64,000 nucleotides of DNA from Clostridia bacterium (GTDB taxonomy: Bacteria; Bacillota; Clostridia; Lachnospirales; Lachnospiraceae), in the NCBI GenBank assembly GCA_003249225.1, contig QKJQ01000015.1:62001-126000 (forward strand), read 5' to 3'. The position numbers and the translations under genes were made by a program. Numbering within the stretch: position 1 is the stretch's first letter; each line of letters starts with the position of its first letter. This document shows, one piece after another, positions 11,141 through 21,551 of this stretch. The notes under the pieces were generated by a model. That model had not been told where the DNA came from. It searched no databases and worked only from the letters and a program-made list of their open reading frames with translations.

Positions 11141-11391
11141 TGAATACCTCCCTTGATGTAGTTTATTTTTGTTTCAGCTAAATTAAATATAGTATACTGC
11201 TTCTTATTTCCACCGGTAAAGTCATGAATTGTTTTCAAATATCTTTCACCGTATTTTTTCAAATTTGTTCTCTTTACTTTCATTGACAGAACGCATTTGT
11301 ACTCTGTCTGAGGGAAGTATTGTGTACATCTAAATCCGTGTTTTATCCAAGCAGATACGTACGGTACTGCCTGTTCCACTCGTAGTTCTGC

Positions 11392-12013
11392 TTACGATTG
11401 CTCATCATCTTCTTTGGTCTGATAAAAATACGGACCGCAGGCCTCTTCATGCGTCAGCACATAGGTCCATTGGGCTGCCGGATCAAATATGTAGATATCC
11501 GATTCCTCCAATGTACTGTATTCCTTCCATAATCTCAGGTCTTCTGCACTTAGAAAATCTGCATTCTCTATCTGATAAGCGTTCTCTCCATATTGAAAGA
11601 ATACAAAGAGCAAATTCTTTCTCATTGCCTCAAATGTCTTGTCCGCTTCGTTTTTGCTCATTGCCTCTAGTAATTCAAAACTAAAAATGTGCCATCTGAA
11701 TTGTTCATTATACATTTTTGATCTGGCTTTTGCTTCCTTTGTCACAGCAGAAAGAAATAGCTCATCCCACAGCCTGCTTACTTCTTCCTTCTGGCAAGCG
11801 GTGCGTATAAGTCCTCTTACTTTCCATTTATCCCATAGTTTTTCATACTCGTACTGTCTGCAATGTATGTCATACTCCATCATCTTGTCCATAACTTCAT
11901 CAACCAGCTGATTTCGTATTTCTTTTTCATGCTCGTCACTGATTTGCTCTATCTCATGAAATAACTCATTGAGTGCGCCGTAGTCAATGATTCTTGCTGC
12001 AAGCGTCTCCATG
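11392..12013 (-). CDS. DUF4275-like hypothetical protein
   Basis: ORF 11392..12096 with likely start METLAARIIDYG; C-terminal ESDIYIFDPAAQWTYVLTHEEACGPYFYQ resembles DUF4275. Confidence 0.6.
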
Positions 12014-12222
12014 CCAATCTCCTTTCGCTCCTGTCTGTATTCAATTCTGTTCCTATCTTCTCCAGCTATATCTCCCTGCGAAAGAACTTGCTGCATCCGT
12101 TAGAAAAGAAAAAATGCTGCTGTATGTACTCGGTTAAAAATGCAGTATAAATCGCTCCCCAGACCATATCGCCTTTGTAATAGTATAGCTCCTGCTTTGC
12201 AATATCAACAAGAACCGGCACT

Positions 12223-12624
12223 TCACATTTCTTTTTCAATACGGTCAATGAGCGAGATATCCGCCGGTAACCATTCGACGGAATTGAGCTCTTCCTTCGT
12301 AAGCCACTTTGCATCTTCATGCTCATTAAGAACCAGCTCCCCAGTAATGATCTCTGCCCAAAAGCAATCCATGGAAAGATGAAATGCCGGATAATCATAT
12401 TCAATTGTCTCAATTAGATTCCCTATTGAAATCACGGTGTTAAGCTCTTCCTTAATCTCTCTTTGCAAAGCTTCTTTCGGTGTTTCCCCTTCTTCTATCT
12501 TACCACCGGGGAATTCCCAGCCGCCTTTAAAATCCCCATAACCTCGCTGGGTCGCGAAGATGACCTGGTCCCCCTTTTCATTCACTGATTTTATTACAGC
12601 CGCAACGACTCTGATTGTTTTCAT
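12223..12624 (-). CDS. NUDIX hydrolase, (d)NTP pyrophosphohydrolase / MutT-like
   Basis: 133 aa with NUDIX box GGWEFPGGKIEEGETPKEALQREIKEEL. Confidence 0.93.
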   Translation of the reverse strand: MKTIRVVAAVIKSVNEKGDQVIFATQRGYGDFKGGWEFPGGKIEEGETPKEALQREIKEELNTVISIGNLIETIEYDYPAFHLSMDCFWAEIITGELVLNEHEDAKWLTKEELNSVEWLPADISLIDRIEKEM

Positions 12625-12720
12625 CTGAACTATATCCTCTTTTCGCTTCTATACAGCGCTTTCCTAAAAAAAGTTTCTTTTACATCCGTTCCTTGCAATA
12701 CTGTTCTTTACCCTACTATT

Positions 12721-15687
12721 TTATCCTTTCACAATATACTCATAGATGTCGTCTCTGACCGGTGTGTCCAAGATCCACTCGATCTCAACGGCAGATTTTT
12801 CTGTATTTGCCATGGTAAATTCTTTCACAAATCCCGATGCATGCATCCTTCCAAGGTAGTAAAATTCTTTGGAAATCTTATCATCTTTATTCTTTCTCAC
12901 AAAAAGCTGCACATCGATCCCACGCTGCCTTGCATTTAAGAAGTTCTGCACATCTTCCGAGTCCAGACTTCTGCCGCTTTTTGAAATAGCTATTAGGCTG
13001 CTGGAACTGGTAAAATGATCTTCGTAATTTGTCGTATCACTAATTCCTTCACCTTTATCATAATTAATAAACACAGGGAATGTCTTCGTCTTTTTATCAT
13101 ACTTATACCCGCCAATGTTCAATGGAACTTCATTGGTCTCCCAGTTCAGAAGGCGGCAGGCGTCCTCATAGGTATACTTCTGATATAATACCAGATTCGT
13201 ATCCTGGTAACGATTGCTGTAATTTTGATGGTATCTGTATATGCCAAAATCGATCAGTTCTTTTACCATCTCATAAAAATCATGGTTCGCCAGCATTCTG
13301 CTAAAAGTTGTTGAAACCTTATAATCTTCATTTCCCGCATGATCAAGCTCTTTCTCTATGAACACACAGGTGTCATATGTCTTCTTCCCACCGCCGGAGG
13401 GAAATTCATTGGTCATGATGTTAATAATATTATTCTTGCAGTTCTGGTTATAGCTTACACCATACTTCGTCTGTAATGACTGCTGCAGCAGCCCCAGCAG
13501 CCCATGATTGTACTGCAGCATTCTGTTCAGAAATTCCAACTCATGCACACGTTTGCCATTTGCCAGCTTTTTTGATATAAACTCAATGACCTGCTCTTCG
13601 TCTTTTGATAAGCGTATTTTATATTCCTTTTCATACTTCATCAAAAATTTGTAATATGAACCCAGACTGTTGTTGTCAAAAATACGCAGCACATCCATTT
13701 CACCGTATTTATCAAAGTCTGCCAGTGCCGGAATATGGCCAAGCTTATTTTTGAGGGTAAGATAATTTTCCTTTAATAACTTCACGTCACTGAAATTCGC
13801 ATTATCAATCGCCTGAAAAATCTTCTTTCTGGAAACTTCATCAAAATGGACCGTGCTCGCCCCGGGAATCAGTCTCCCACCCTCCACAACGTATCTTCTT
13901 ATATTATCTTTGTTGTAACTGCGATCTCCCGAAAGCGCTATGGGAATCATAAAGTTATTCGTATAATTACCAATAAAATCAAGAATTACGACATATTCTT
14001 TATCCTCGCATTTGCGTAGTCCTCTTCCCAGCTGCTGAATAAATACAATGGGAGATTCGGTCGGACGCAGAAGAATAACCTGATTGATCTCCGGGACATC
14101 AACTCCTTCTGAAAAAATGTCCACCGAAAATATGTAATCCAAAGCATCACTGCCATTTTCTCCTGCCAGTCGTTCAATAGCACTAGCTCGAACTGCCTCC
14201 GAATCCGCACCGGACAATACGACAGTTCGCAAGCCATTTTCATTGAATTTGCCGGATAGCTCTCTCGCCTCTTCCACACGGCTGCAGAAAATCAGGCCCT
14301 TCACTCTGTCACCGCTATATCCAAAATAATTCGCATTCGTAATAACATGTTCAACTCGTTCATCGGACGTCAGGTATCTGAAATTCTTCACCATTTCATC
14401 TTTCGTATTACCCATATCGGATATGAGACTTAAATCTGTAATTCCAAAATAGTGAAACGGACAGAGCAGCTTTTCTTCCATAGCATCCTGCAAGCGTATC
14501 TCATAGGCGATCTGATAATTGAATATCTCATAGATATTGTTGCCTTCCATGAAATCGTTCCGCTTATCCGGGGTCGCTGTCATCCCAAGAGAAAACCGCG
14601 GTGTAAAATACTCCATAACTTTCTTGTAGGAATCTGCTGTTGTATGATGCGCTTCATCATATATAATGGCATCGAAATGATCTTTTGAAAAATTCTTCCT
14701 GGTTTCCTCTTTACAAAATGTCTGAATCGTTGCAAAGATGTAATCTTTATCATATTCTGCCTGTCCCAGCGAACCGGATACCATTCCCATGGAAACAGAA
14801 CCAAACACAGTACGGAATGATTTGATAGCCTGCATCGCAATCTGATTGCGATGCACCAGAAACAATACCTTTTTAAATCCTAGTTCACGCATGGCAAATG
14901 CAGAAGCATAGGTTTTTCCGGTTCCCGTTGCAGATATTAAAAGAGCTCTGTCTTCTCCAGCATCAATAATTTTTCTAAGATTTGAAATGAAACCAAGCTG
15001 CATGCTATTGGGCTTTAACCGGTACTTTTCAATTGACGGTATTTCCTCCTGTTTTGCAAGCTCTTGCTGATGCTTTATAATTTGAAATTTTTCTTTATAA
15101 CTTTCATAAAAATCATCGAATGCGAGGGCATACTTCGAGTCCCAGAATTCTTTAAATTCTGCAATTATCTCTTTTGCCATCTCGCCCTGCTCTGTAGATA
15201 CCAGTTTTGTATTCCATTCGCGATTACTTGTCAACGCTGAACTAGTTATATTCGAGCTGCCGATAATAATCCGATAGATTTCTTCTCTTTTAAAGATATA
15301 TCCTTTCGTGTGAAAGCCTTCGTTTGCAGCCTCAACATCGTACATCCGAATCGTTATATTTTTAAGTTCATTTAGCTTTTTTAATGCCTTCGGCTCACTA
15401 AAATTCAGGTAATTGGTCGTAAGGATTTCCCCCGGAATGTCTTTCTTCTCGAGCTCTTTCAGGGTCTGAAGTAACGGAGTAATCCCACTCATGGTGATAA
15501 AGGCCACGCTGATCTGGAATTGGTCGCACAATAAAAGCTCCTCCTCAAGGGATGAGAGCACTTTTTTGCCTTCCTTATGATTGTTGGAAATAAACTGCGG
15601 CTTATACGCCAGATTCGATGCAACTGTATGATCGATGTATGCTGTCTCTGCCCCAAGTCTCACTTCTTTCAGCTCTTCGTTTGTCAT
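12721..15687 (-). CDS. PLD-like nuclease domain + DEAD/DEAH superfamily 2 helicase + DUF3427
   Basis: 988 aa: N-terminal PLD-like HTKGYIF...IIGSSNITSSAL; Walker A SATGTGKT, DEAH YDEAHHTTADSY, motif VI QQLGRGLRK; C-terminal DUF3427-like FYYLGRMHASGFVKEF. Confidence 0.88.
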   Translation of the reverse strand: MTNEELKEVRLGAETAYIDHTVASNLAYKPQFISNNHKEGKKVLSSLEEELLLCDQFQISVAFITMSGITPLLQTLKELEKKDIPGEILTTNYLNFSEPKALKKLNELKNITIRMYDVEAANEGFHTKGYIFKREEIYRIIIGSSNITSSALTSNREWNTKLVSTEQGEMAKEIIAEFKEFWDSKYALAFDDFYESYKEKFQIIKHQQELAKQEEIPSIEKYRLKPNSMQLGFISNLRKIIDAGEDRALLISATGTGKTYASAFAMRELGFKKVLFLVHRNQIAMQAIKSFRTVFGSVSMGMVSGSLGQAEYDKDYIFATIQTFCKEETRKNFSKDHFDAIIYDEAHHTTADSYKKVMEYFTPRFSLGMTATPDKRNDFMEGNNIYEIFNYQIAYEIRLQDAMEEKLLCPFHYFGITDLSLISDMGNTKDEMVKNFRYLTSDERVEHVITNANYFGYSGDRVKGLIFCSRVEEARELSGKFNENGLRTVVLSGADSEAVRASAIERLAGENGSDALDYIFSVDIFSEGVDVPEINQVILLRPTESPIVFIQQLGRGLRKCEDKEYVVILDFIGNYTNNFMIPIALSGDRSYNKDNIRRYVVEGGRLIPGASTVHFDEVSRKKIFQAIDNANFSDVKLLKENYLTLKNKLGHIPALADFDKYGEMDVLRIFDNNSLGSYYKFLMKYEKEYKIRLSKDEEQVIEFISKKLANGKRVHELEFLNRMLQYNHGLLGLLQQSLQTKYGVSYNQNCKNNIINIMTNEFPSGGGKKTYDTCVFIEKELDHAGNEDYKVSTTFSRMLANHDFYEMVKELIDFGIYRYHQNYSNRYQDTNLVLYQKYTYEDACRLLNWETNEVPLNIGGYKYDKKTKTFPVFINYDKGEGISDTTNYEDHFTSSSSLIAISKSGRSLDSEDVQNFLNARQRGIDVQLFVRKNKDDKISKEFYYLGRMHASGFVKEFTMANTEKSAVEIEWILDTPVRDDIYEYIVKG

Positions 15688-16077
15688 AAATCCAGTCCCC
15701 TTTACCGCTATGGCCTTTGATATCCTTTCGATTCCTTTCGATTCTTGATCCGCTTACGCAGTTAGAATAGATAGAAAAACAAATTACTAATATCTTACCA
15801 CATTATACCAAAAATGGCAGCCAAAATTAATTATCTGCCCATTTTTTTACATGAAAACCTCAGGGAATAGCGCAAGCTCTTTTCATCGTATCCATTAATG
15901 TAATTATATATACCCCCTGAACAGTTAATACTTTTATTGACCGTTTGTATGGGCAAATAAGGACCAGCAAGCGAATTGTCTTGTCAAAGGAAATCCAATA
16001 CAAGCATTGGCTTTTTTAGCTGGAAATCAAATCGATCTTTTTATGCAATTCGCAGCATAAACTTTTGCTCTGTTTGC

Positions 16078-16106
16078 TTGCACTAATAAAAAAAATTCGA
16101 TAAAAT
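16078..16106 (+). promoter_or_regulatory. Putative sigma-A promoter of the LytTR regulator operon (TTGCAC-17-TAAAAT)
   Basis: -35 at 16078-16083, 17-bp spacer, -10 at 16101-16106. Confidence 0.5.
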
Positions 16107-16197
16107 AACTGTAATGTCTTGAAGTGATTTGGAAAGATATCCATTCTTCTGTATATCTTGGTTTTCGATAAGAAACCCGAAAAGGAAGCGTATCGCT

Positions 16198-16923
16198 ATG
16201 AAAATTTGTTATTGTGAAGATGAGCCTGCGCAGGCAAACTATCTAAAAGAAAAAATAAACCAATGGGCAAAAGTTCGCAACGTAAAATGTGAAGTGGACG
16301 TATTCTTAAGTGCAGAAGAACTGCTTTTCGAGAGAGCTGTTTTTCCTTATGACCTGATGCTATTTGACATTTCGATGAAGAAAATGAACGGCATGGAATT
16401 AGCAAAGAACATTCGAGAAAAGGATAAGGAAGTAAAGATTGTATTTCTTACTTCTGATAAAAGTTTTGTATTTGATGGCTATGAGGTCAATGCACTGCGT
16501 TATCTTATGAAACCGATCGACCAAAAGAAATTATATGATTTACTAGATTATATTGAAGAAATAAGCAAAAAAGAAACAGTATCTTATATTATTTTAAAAG
16601 CAGACCTTGAAAATATTCGCCTTGCAGTAGATGATGTCATGTATATAGAGGCCGAGGGGCATTATGTGAATATATACCAAAGAGACCGCTCCTGCCTTCG
16701 GGTAAAAGAGGGCTTTCAGCAGATCCTTCAAAAATTTAAGGAAGGCGGTGGAAGCTTCATCGCCTGTCACAGGAGTTATGCTGTGAACTTGCATAATGTG
16801 AATATGATTTCAAGAACAGAATGTAAAGTGGGCAAAGAGTTCATTTTACCTGTGAGCCGTGGTTTGTATATGGAATTGAATAAAGCCTTTATTGAATACA
16901 ATCTTCAGGCTAAAAATGTATAG
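16198..16923 (+). CDS. LytTR-family response regulator
   Basis: Receiver (MKICYCEDEPAQANYLKEK, MLFDISMKKMNGMELA) and LytTR domain (DVMYIEAEGHYVNIYQ, FIACHRSYAVNLHNV). Confidence 0.92.
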   Translation: MKICYCEDEPAQANYLKEKINQWAKVRNVKCEVDVFLSAEELLFERAVFPYDLMLFDISMKKMNGMELAKNIREKDKEVKIVFLTSDKSFVFDGYEVNALRYLMKPIDQKKLYDLLDYIEEISKKETVSYIILKADLENIRLAVDDVMYIEAEGHYVNIYQRDRSCLRVKEGFQQILQKFKEGGGSFIACHRSYAVNLHNVNMISRTECKVGKEFILPVSRGLYMELNKAFIEYNLQAKNV

Positions 16924-16989
16924 ATTCGGCAGAGGAATAACAAAGAGAAGTTTTAAGTTGACATGATGGTATAGAAAAAAGGAATTATT

Positions 16990-17721
16990 ATGGATAAAAT
17001 GTGGATATTATTATTGTTAGTGGCAGCAGGGGTAATTGTTATTTTGGGGCTTGTTTTCCTGATCCGGCGAATGTTGATTCGACATTACGAAAAAACGACA
17101 ACAAAGTTTCAGAATAAATTACTGGCAAATCAGGTAGAAGAAGTGAATCATGTGTATATGACAATGCGTGGTTGGCGGCATGATTATCATAATCACATGC
17201 AGTCTTTAAAAGCATATCTTGCGATGGATCATATTGAAGAAGCCAGGGAGTACCTGAATTCTCTGGAGAATGATTTAAATGATATCAATCTATTGTTTGA
17301 TACGGGGAATGTCGGGGTCGATGCGATCTTGAACTCGAAAGTTTCTCTGGCAATTCACGATGGGATAAAAGTTGATTATTCAGCAGAGGTTCCGGTGGAG
17401 ACGACCGTATCAAATATTGACCTTTGCGTACTTCTTGGAAATCTGCTTGATAATGCAGTCGAAGCATGTGGAAAAACCGAGAAGGAAAATCAATTCATCC
17501 GTCTGTACATTGGTCAGCTTAAGAATCAACTTTATATTTCAATCAGCAATGCAACAAATGATAAAGTCAGAAAGTTTGATGAAGAATATATTTCTAAAAA
17601 AAGAGGCAATCACGGTCATGGTCTAAAACGCATTAACCTGATCGTGGAGAAATATGAGGGGTATATAAACAGGAAGAACGAAGCAGGCGTTTTTGTAACT
17701 GAGGTCCTGCTTCCCTTATAA
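16990..17721 (+). CDS. GHKL-domain sensor histidine kinase (short, few TM segments)
   Basis: MRGWRHDYHNHMQSLKAYL H-box and LLGNLLDNAVEAC, GNHGHGLKRINLIVEKYEG ATPase motifs. Confidence 0.9.
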   Translation: MDKMWILLLLVAAGVIVILGLVFLIRRMLIRHYEKTTTKFQNKLLANQVEEVNHVYMTMRGWRHDYHNHMQSLKAYLAMDHIEEAREYLNSLENDLNDINLLFDTGNVGVDAILNSKVSLAIHDGIKVDYSAEVPVETTVSNIDLCVLLGNLLDNAVEACGKTEKENQFIRLYIGQLKNQLYISISNATNDKVRKFDEEYISKKRGNHGHGLKRINLIVEKYEGYINRKNEAGVFVTEVLLPL

Positions 17722-17729
17722 TAGAATGT

Positions 17730-17763
17730 CAATTCGTGCACGGATTTTTGCAATTCGTGTGCG
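17730..17763 (+). promoter_or_regulatory. 21-bp-spaced direct repeats, candidate LytTR regulator binding site
   Basis: CAATTCGTGCACG (17730-17742) and CAATTCGTGTGCG (17751-17763); 11/13 identical, exactly 21 bp apart, upstream of the ABC exporter gene. Confidence 0.5.
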
Positions 17764-17845
17764 TTTTTGTATGTAAATCATGTTTTTGGTGTATTTTATG
17801 TGTAGGAAAAACAAACATAAAAACTGACTGGAAAAGAGGTTCGTA

Positions 17846-19645
17846 ATGGAAATCAAGGAACAAAAGCATAGTATACCGAATAATATTATTTATCTGCTTC
17901 GCCCAATCGCAGCAAATAAGCCGCGCTATCTTTTCAATCTAGCTGCTGAAGCAGTACTTTTTGTCTTGTTGCCGCTCATGGCATCAGGAATAAGTTCGAT
18001 GGTCGTTGGAATGCTGGGGCAGGAATTAACTTTACCGATTATCGTATTGGCAATTGTTAGTGCCTTTGTCGTCTACGGGATTGTGAACTGGTTACATACA
18101 TATTTTAATACATATAATAATGCGGTCTATATTGATATGCGTATTTCTTACCATTATCAAAAACTGACAAGAAAAGTGATCGAAACTTCATTAGAACAGT
18201 CGGAAAGCAATGTTGTAAGAAAAGCACTTTCAAAAGCATTTCTTGCTATTAGCAATAATAAAATTGGTGTAGAAGGTATGCTTCGAAGCTTACAGGTATT
18301 TGTAGCAAATATCTTAGGATTGGTGGTATACGTTATAATCGTCGGAACGCTTGACTGGCGCATTGTTTCTTTACTGGTTGTATTAAGTGTTATTACAACC
18401 TTGATTGCGGGACTGACCACTAAAGTATTTAATCGAATAAAGGATAAAATAGCGGAGCAGGAACGTGTAGAACAATATATCAACCGAGTAGTCGACGATG
18501 TGGATGGCGGAAAAGATATCCGAATTATGGGATTATCGGACTGGTTGATTCATAAATATGACCAGGCAATCAAAGAAAAAAGAAAAATTCTTTTTTCCTA
18601 TGATTTCGTTTGTTTTATTGCAGATGCTGTGGAGACGATTCTTTCTGCAGCAAGAGATTTGATTTGTTATGTATATTTGATTTCCTTACTGAAAGAAGGA
18701 ATGCCAATTGCCCAGTTTGTATTCTATCTGGGATTAATCAGTGGTTTTGCCGCTTGGTTTACCCAGATTAGTAAAATGTTCATTGAAATCAAAAAAGATA
18801 GTGAACAAATCAATGATATGCGTACATTTATCGAATTGAAAAACGGTATGGAAGACATCGGCATCGTTCCTGAACAAGGTTTTGAGGAACTAAATATTGT
18901 ATTTGAACATGTTTCATATCAATATGAAGGTGCTAAAAAAGCAGTATTGAACGATATTTCTTTTCAGATGAAGCAGGGGAAGCATTTGGCTTTGGTAGGG
19001 CTCAACGGCGCTGGAAAATCGACTTTGGTCAAGCTGATGTCTGGCCTATATTTACCAACATCAGGGAATGTGTATATCAATGGAGTGAATACGAGAGAAT
19101 TGAATCGAGTCCAATACATGAAACACATTGCAGCTATTTTTCAGGATCCATTTATTATGTCTTATTCACTGGGCGAAAATATTGCTCTGGACGAAACATT
19201 TGATGAAGCTCGTGCAATGGAGGCCTTACGAATCGCAGGACTTTTGAAAAAAGTGAATACGTTACCAAAGGGTCTGCAAACTTATTTGGGAAAGGATATA
19301 GATGAGTCTGGCATTCGTTTTTCAGGAGGCGAAACGCAAAAGCTTCTTTTGGCCAGGGCAATCTACAGAAATCCGAAACTTGTTCTTTTCGATGAGCCGA
19401 CAGCTGCGCTTGATGCAATTGCTGAAAATGAAATATATGAGACCTACAGTGATGTATTAAGGGATAAATCTGCATTGTTCATTTCACATCGTCTGGCATC
19501 GACAAGGTTCTGTGATGAGATTATTCTGATAGAAAATGGACTGATTGAAGAAGTCGGAACACATGATACTTTACTAAGTAAGAACGGAAAATATGCAGAT
19601 TTATTCAGGGTACAGGCAAAGTATTACAATGAGGCGGTGAACTAA
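17846..19645 (+). CDS. ABC transporter, fused permease/ATP-binding (exporter type)
   Basis: 599 aa; Walker A VGLNGAGKSTLVK, signature RFSGGETQKLLLARA, Walker B LVLFDEPTAALD. Confidence 0.93.
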   Translation: MEIKEQKHSIPNNIIYLLRPIAANKPRYLFNLAAEAVLFVLLPLMASGISSMVVGMLGQELTLPIIVLAIVSAFVVYGIVNWLHTYFNTYNNAVYIDMRISYHYQKLTRKVIETSLEQSESNVVRKALSKAFLAISNNKIGVEGMLRSLQVFVANILGLVVYVIIVGTLDWRIVSLLVVLSVITTLIAGLTTKVFNRIKDKIAEQERVEQYINRVVDDVDGGKDIRIMGLSDWLIHKYDQAIKEKRKILFSYDFVCFIADAVETILSAARDLICYVYLISLLKEGMPIAQFVFYLGLISGFAAWFTQISKMFIEIKKDSEQINDMRTFIELKNGMEDIGIVPEQGFEELNIVFEHVSYQYEGAKKAVLNDISFQMKQGKHLALVGLNGAGKSTLVKLMSGLYLPTSGNVYINGVNTRELNRVQYMKHIAAIFQDPFIMSYSLGENIALDETFDEARAMEALRIAGLLKKVNTLPKGLQTYLGKDIDESGIRFSGGETQKLLLARAIYRNPKLVLFDEPTAALDAIAENEIYETYSDVLRDKSALFISHRLASTRFCDEIILIENGLIEEVGTHDTLLSKNGKYADLFRVQAKYYNEAVN

Positions 19646-21496
19646 ATGAAAAATGAAAACAAGCTCAGAAATAAAAAGAACAGTAATCATATGACAGTAA
19701 AAGAAATGTGGGATTTTTGTTTGTTTCAGGCAAAAGGATATCGAATTATACCAGTGATTTTAGTTCTTGGTGCTGTGACCGGAGCCTTGGTCGCTTATGT
19801 AAATAGTTTCTTTTATGCTAAAATACTGGACGATCTGATTAATCAAAACTATGATAGTGCGATAAATTTTGTGATCCTTTTAATTGTTGCCGTTATGGTA
19901 ATTCAGCTGATTGCCCATGCCAGCAATCGTATATTTGACCATTATGTGGCGCCAAGTGAGGAGGAAACGAGAAAAAGAACGGCAAGGAAAGCATTCTCCA
20001 TGGAATATGAAGAAATCGAAAAAACGGAAACCTTACAAAGTTTCCGCCGCGTACGACAAGGCGAAAACGGCCATGGCGGTATCGACCGACAGCTAAAAAC
20101 GATTTCTCTGTTTTTTACAGAATGCATAAAAGTTGTATTTGCGGGTATCTTCGTGGTTGTTCTCATGGCTAAGTCGGATTTCACCAAGGAAGGTATACTC
20201 CAATTTGGATTGTCTACCCTTACTCTCCTTCTTGCCTTTATCGGTGTTTTGGTTGCGGCAAAAATGATTTCTGAAAAAATCGGGAAATTAAATCTTGAAA
20301 TGAACCTGCAAAATGAAAAAACAAATGCGCGGGGAGCCTATGTGAGTGGACTTATGAACACCGAAAGCTATGCGCAGGATTTTCGTTTATATAATCTTGG
20401 CGATTATATTATGGGGAAATGGCGGATGATTACAAAAGTAGCAGAGGTATTTTTGAATCATGGAAGAAATGTTGGAAGCTTAAATGGGTTCGTGGCATTT
20501 ACACTTCAATTGTTAGGTGGAGTAACGTATGTATACATTGTATTAAAAGCAATTGCCGGAAGTGTTACAACGGGTGAAGTCTTGATGTATGCCGGTGCAA
20601 TCATTACGATGATGGCAAGCATTCGGCAGCTCATGAGTCATCATATGCAAATTAATTATTCGAATGAATACTTACGTACTTATGAAGAATTTATCAATCG
20701 GCCGAATATGCATTACGACGGTACATTACCAATTGAAAAAAGATCAGATCTCCGATATCAATTGGAATTTAAAAATGTTTCTTTTAAATATCCCGGAACA
20801 GAAAAATATATTTTGGAGAATCTGAACATTAGGTTCAATATCGGAGAAAAGATTGCTCTCGTTGGAAGAAACGGAGCCGGTAAAACGACATTGATTAAGC
20901 TTTTATTACGCTTATATGAACCGACAGAAGGAGCGATTCTATTAAACGGAATTAATATTTGGAAATATGATTATGAAGAATATACAAAGATCTTTTCTGT
21001 CGTATTTCAGGATTTCAAATTGTATCATTTCCCTTTGGATGAAAATATCGCAGGTTCAGAAAATGTGGATGAAGAAAAAGTAAAAAAAGTGATCGAACAG
21101 GTAGGGTTAAAGGAACGCGTGGACCGTATGAAAGACGGAATTCATACAAGACTTTATCACGAAACCGGAGATGGAGAGTCTCTCTCAGGTGGAGAAGCGC
21201 AGAAAGTTGCGATTGCAAGAGCGGTATATAAAGATGCTCCCTTTGTTATATTAGATGAGCCGACAGCAGCACTTGATCCAATTGCAGAAGCAGCGATTTA
21301 CGAGAATTTTAATGAACTTGTCGGAAATAAAACAGCCCTTTATATTTCACATCGCATGAGTAGCTGTAAGTTCTGCGATCAAGTGCTCGTTGTAGATGGC
21401 GGAAAAATAGCAGAACAGGGCAATCATGAAAAACTTCTGCGTTTAAATGGAATCTATGCAGAGCTATATAATGTGCAGGCGAAGCACTATGCGTAA
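19646..21496 (+). CDS. ABC transporter, fused permease/ATP-binding (exporter type)
   Basis: 616 aa; Walker A VGRNGAGKTTLIK, signature [15 protein letters not shown], Walker B FVILDEPTAALD; adjacent to the previous gene (heterodimer partner likely). Confidence 0.93.
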   Translation: MKNENKLRNKKNSNHMTVKEMWDFCLFQAKGYRIIPVILVLGAVTGALVAYVNSFFYAKILDDLINQNYDSAINFVILLIVAVMVIQLIAHASNRIFDHYVAPSEEETRKRTARKAFSMEYEEIEKTETLQSFRRVRQGENGHGGIDRQLKTISLFFTECIKVVFAGIFVVVLMAKSDFTKEGILQFGLSTLTLLLAFIGVLVAAKMISEKIGKLNLEMNLQNEKTNARGAYVSGLMNTESYAQDFRLYNLGDYIMGKWRMITKVAEVFLNHGRNVGSLNGFVAFTLQLLGGVTYVYIVLKAIAGSVTTGEVLMYAGAIITMMASIRQLMSHHMQINYSNEYLRTYEEFINRPNMHYDGTLPIEKRSDLRYQLEFKNVSFKYPGTEKYILENLNIRFNIGEKIALVGRNGAGKTTLIKLLLRLYEPTEGAILLNGINIWKYDYEEYTKIFSVVFQDFKLYHFPLDENIAGSENVDEEKVKKVIEQVGLKERVDRMKDGIHTRLYHETGDGESLSGGEAQKVAIARAVYKDAPFVILDEPTAALDPIAEAAIYENFNELVGNKTALYISHRMSSCKFCDQVLVVDGGKIAEQGNHEKLLRLNGIYAELYNVQAKHYA

Positions 21497-21551
21497 AGGA
21501 AACGATCAATGCAAATTTTCTTTCTATTTGTTTTTGCTTTGGACCGATTAA

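Noticed and set aside
11104-11379. 91-aa ORF upstream of the GH1 remnant
   Set aside because: It reads through the GH1 RBS/start region in the wrong frame; no recognisable domain.
12066-12413. 115-aa minus-strand ORF overlapping the NUDIX gene
   Set aside because: It overlaps the NUDIX coding region in another frame; only its last part lies outside and matches nothing I recognise.
15851-15898. 15-codon ORF (MKTSGNSASSFHRIH) as a signal peptide for the LytTR system
   Set aside because: No ribosome-binding site (preceded by a T-run) and no leader-peptide features.
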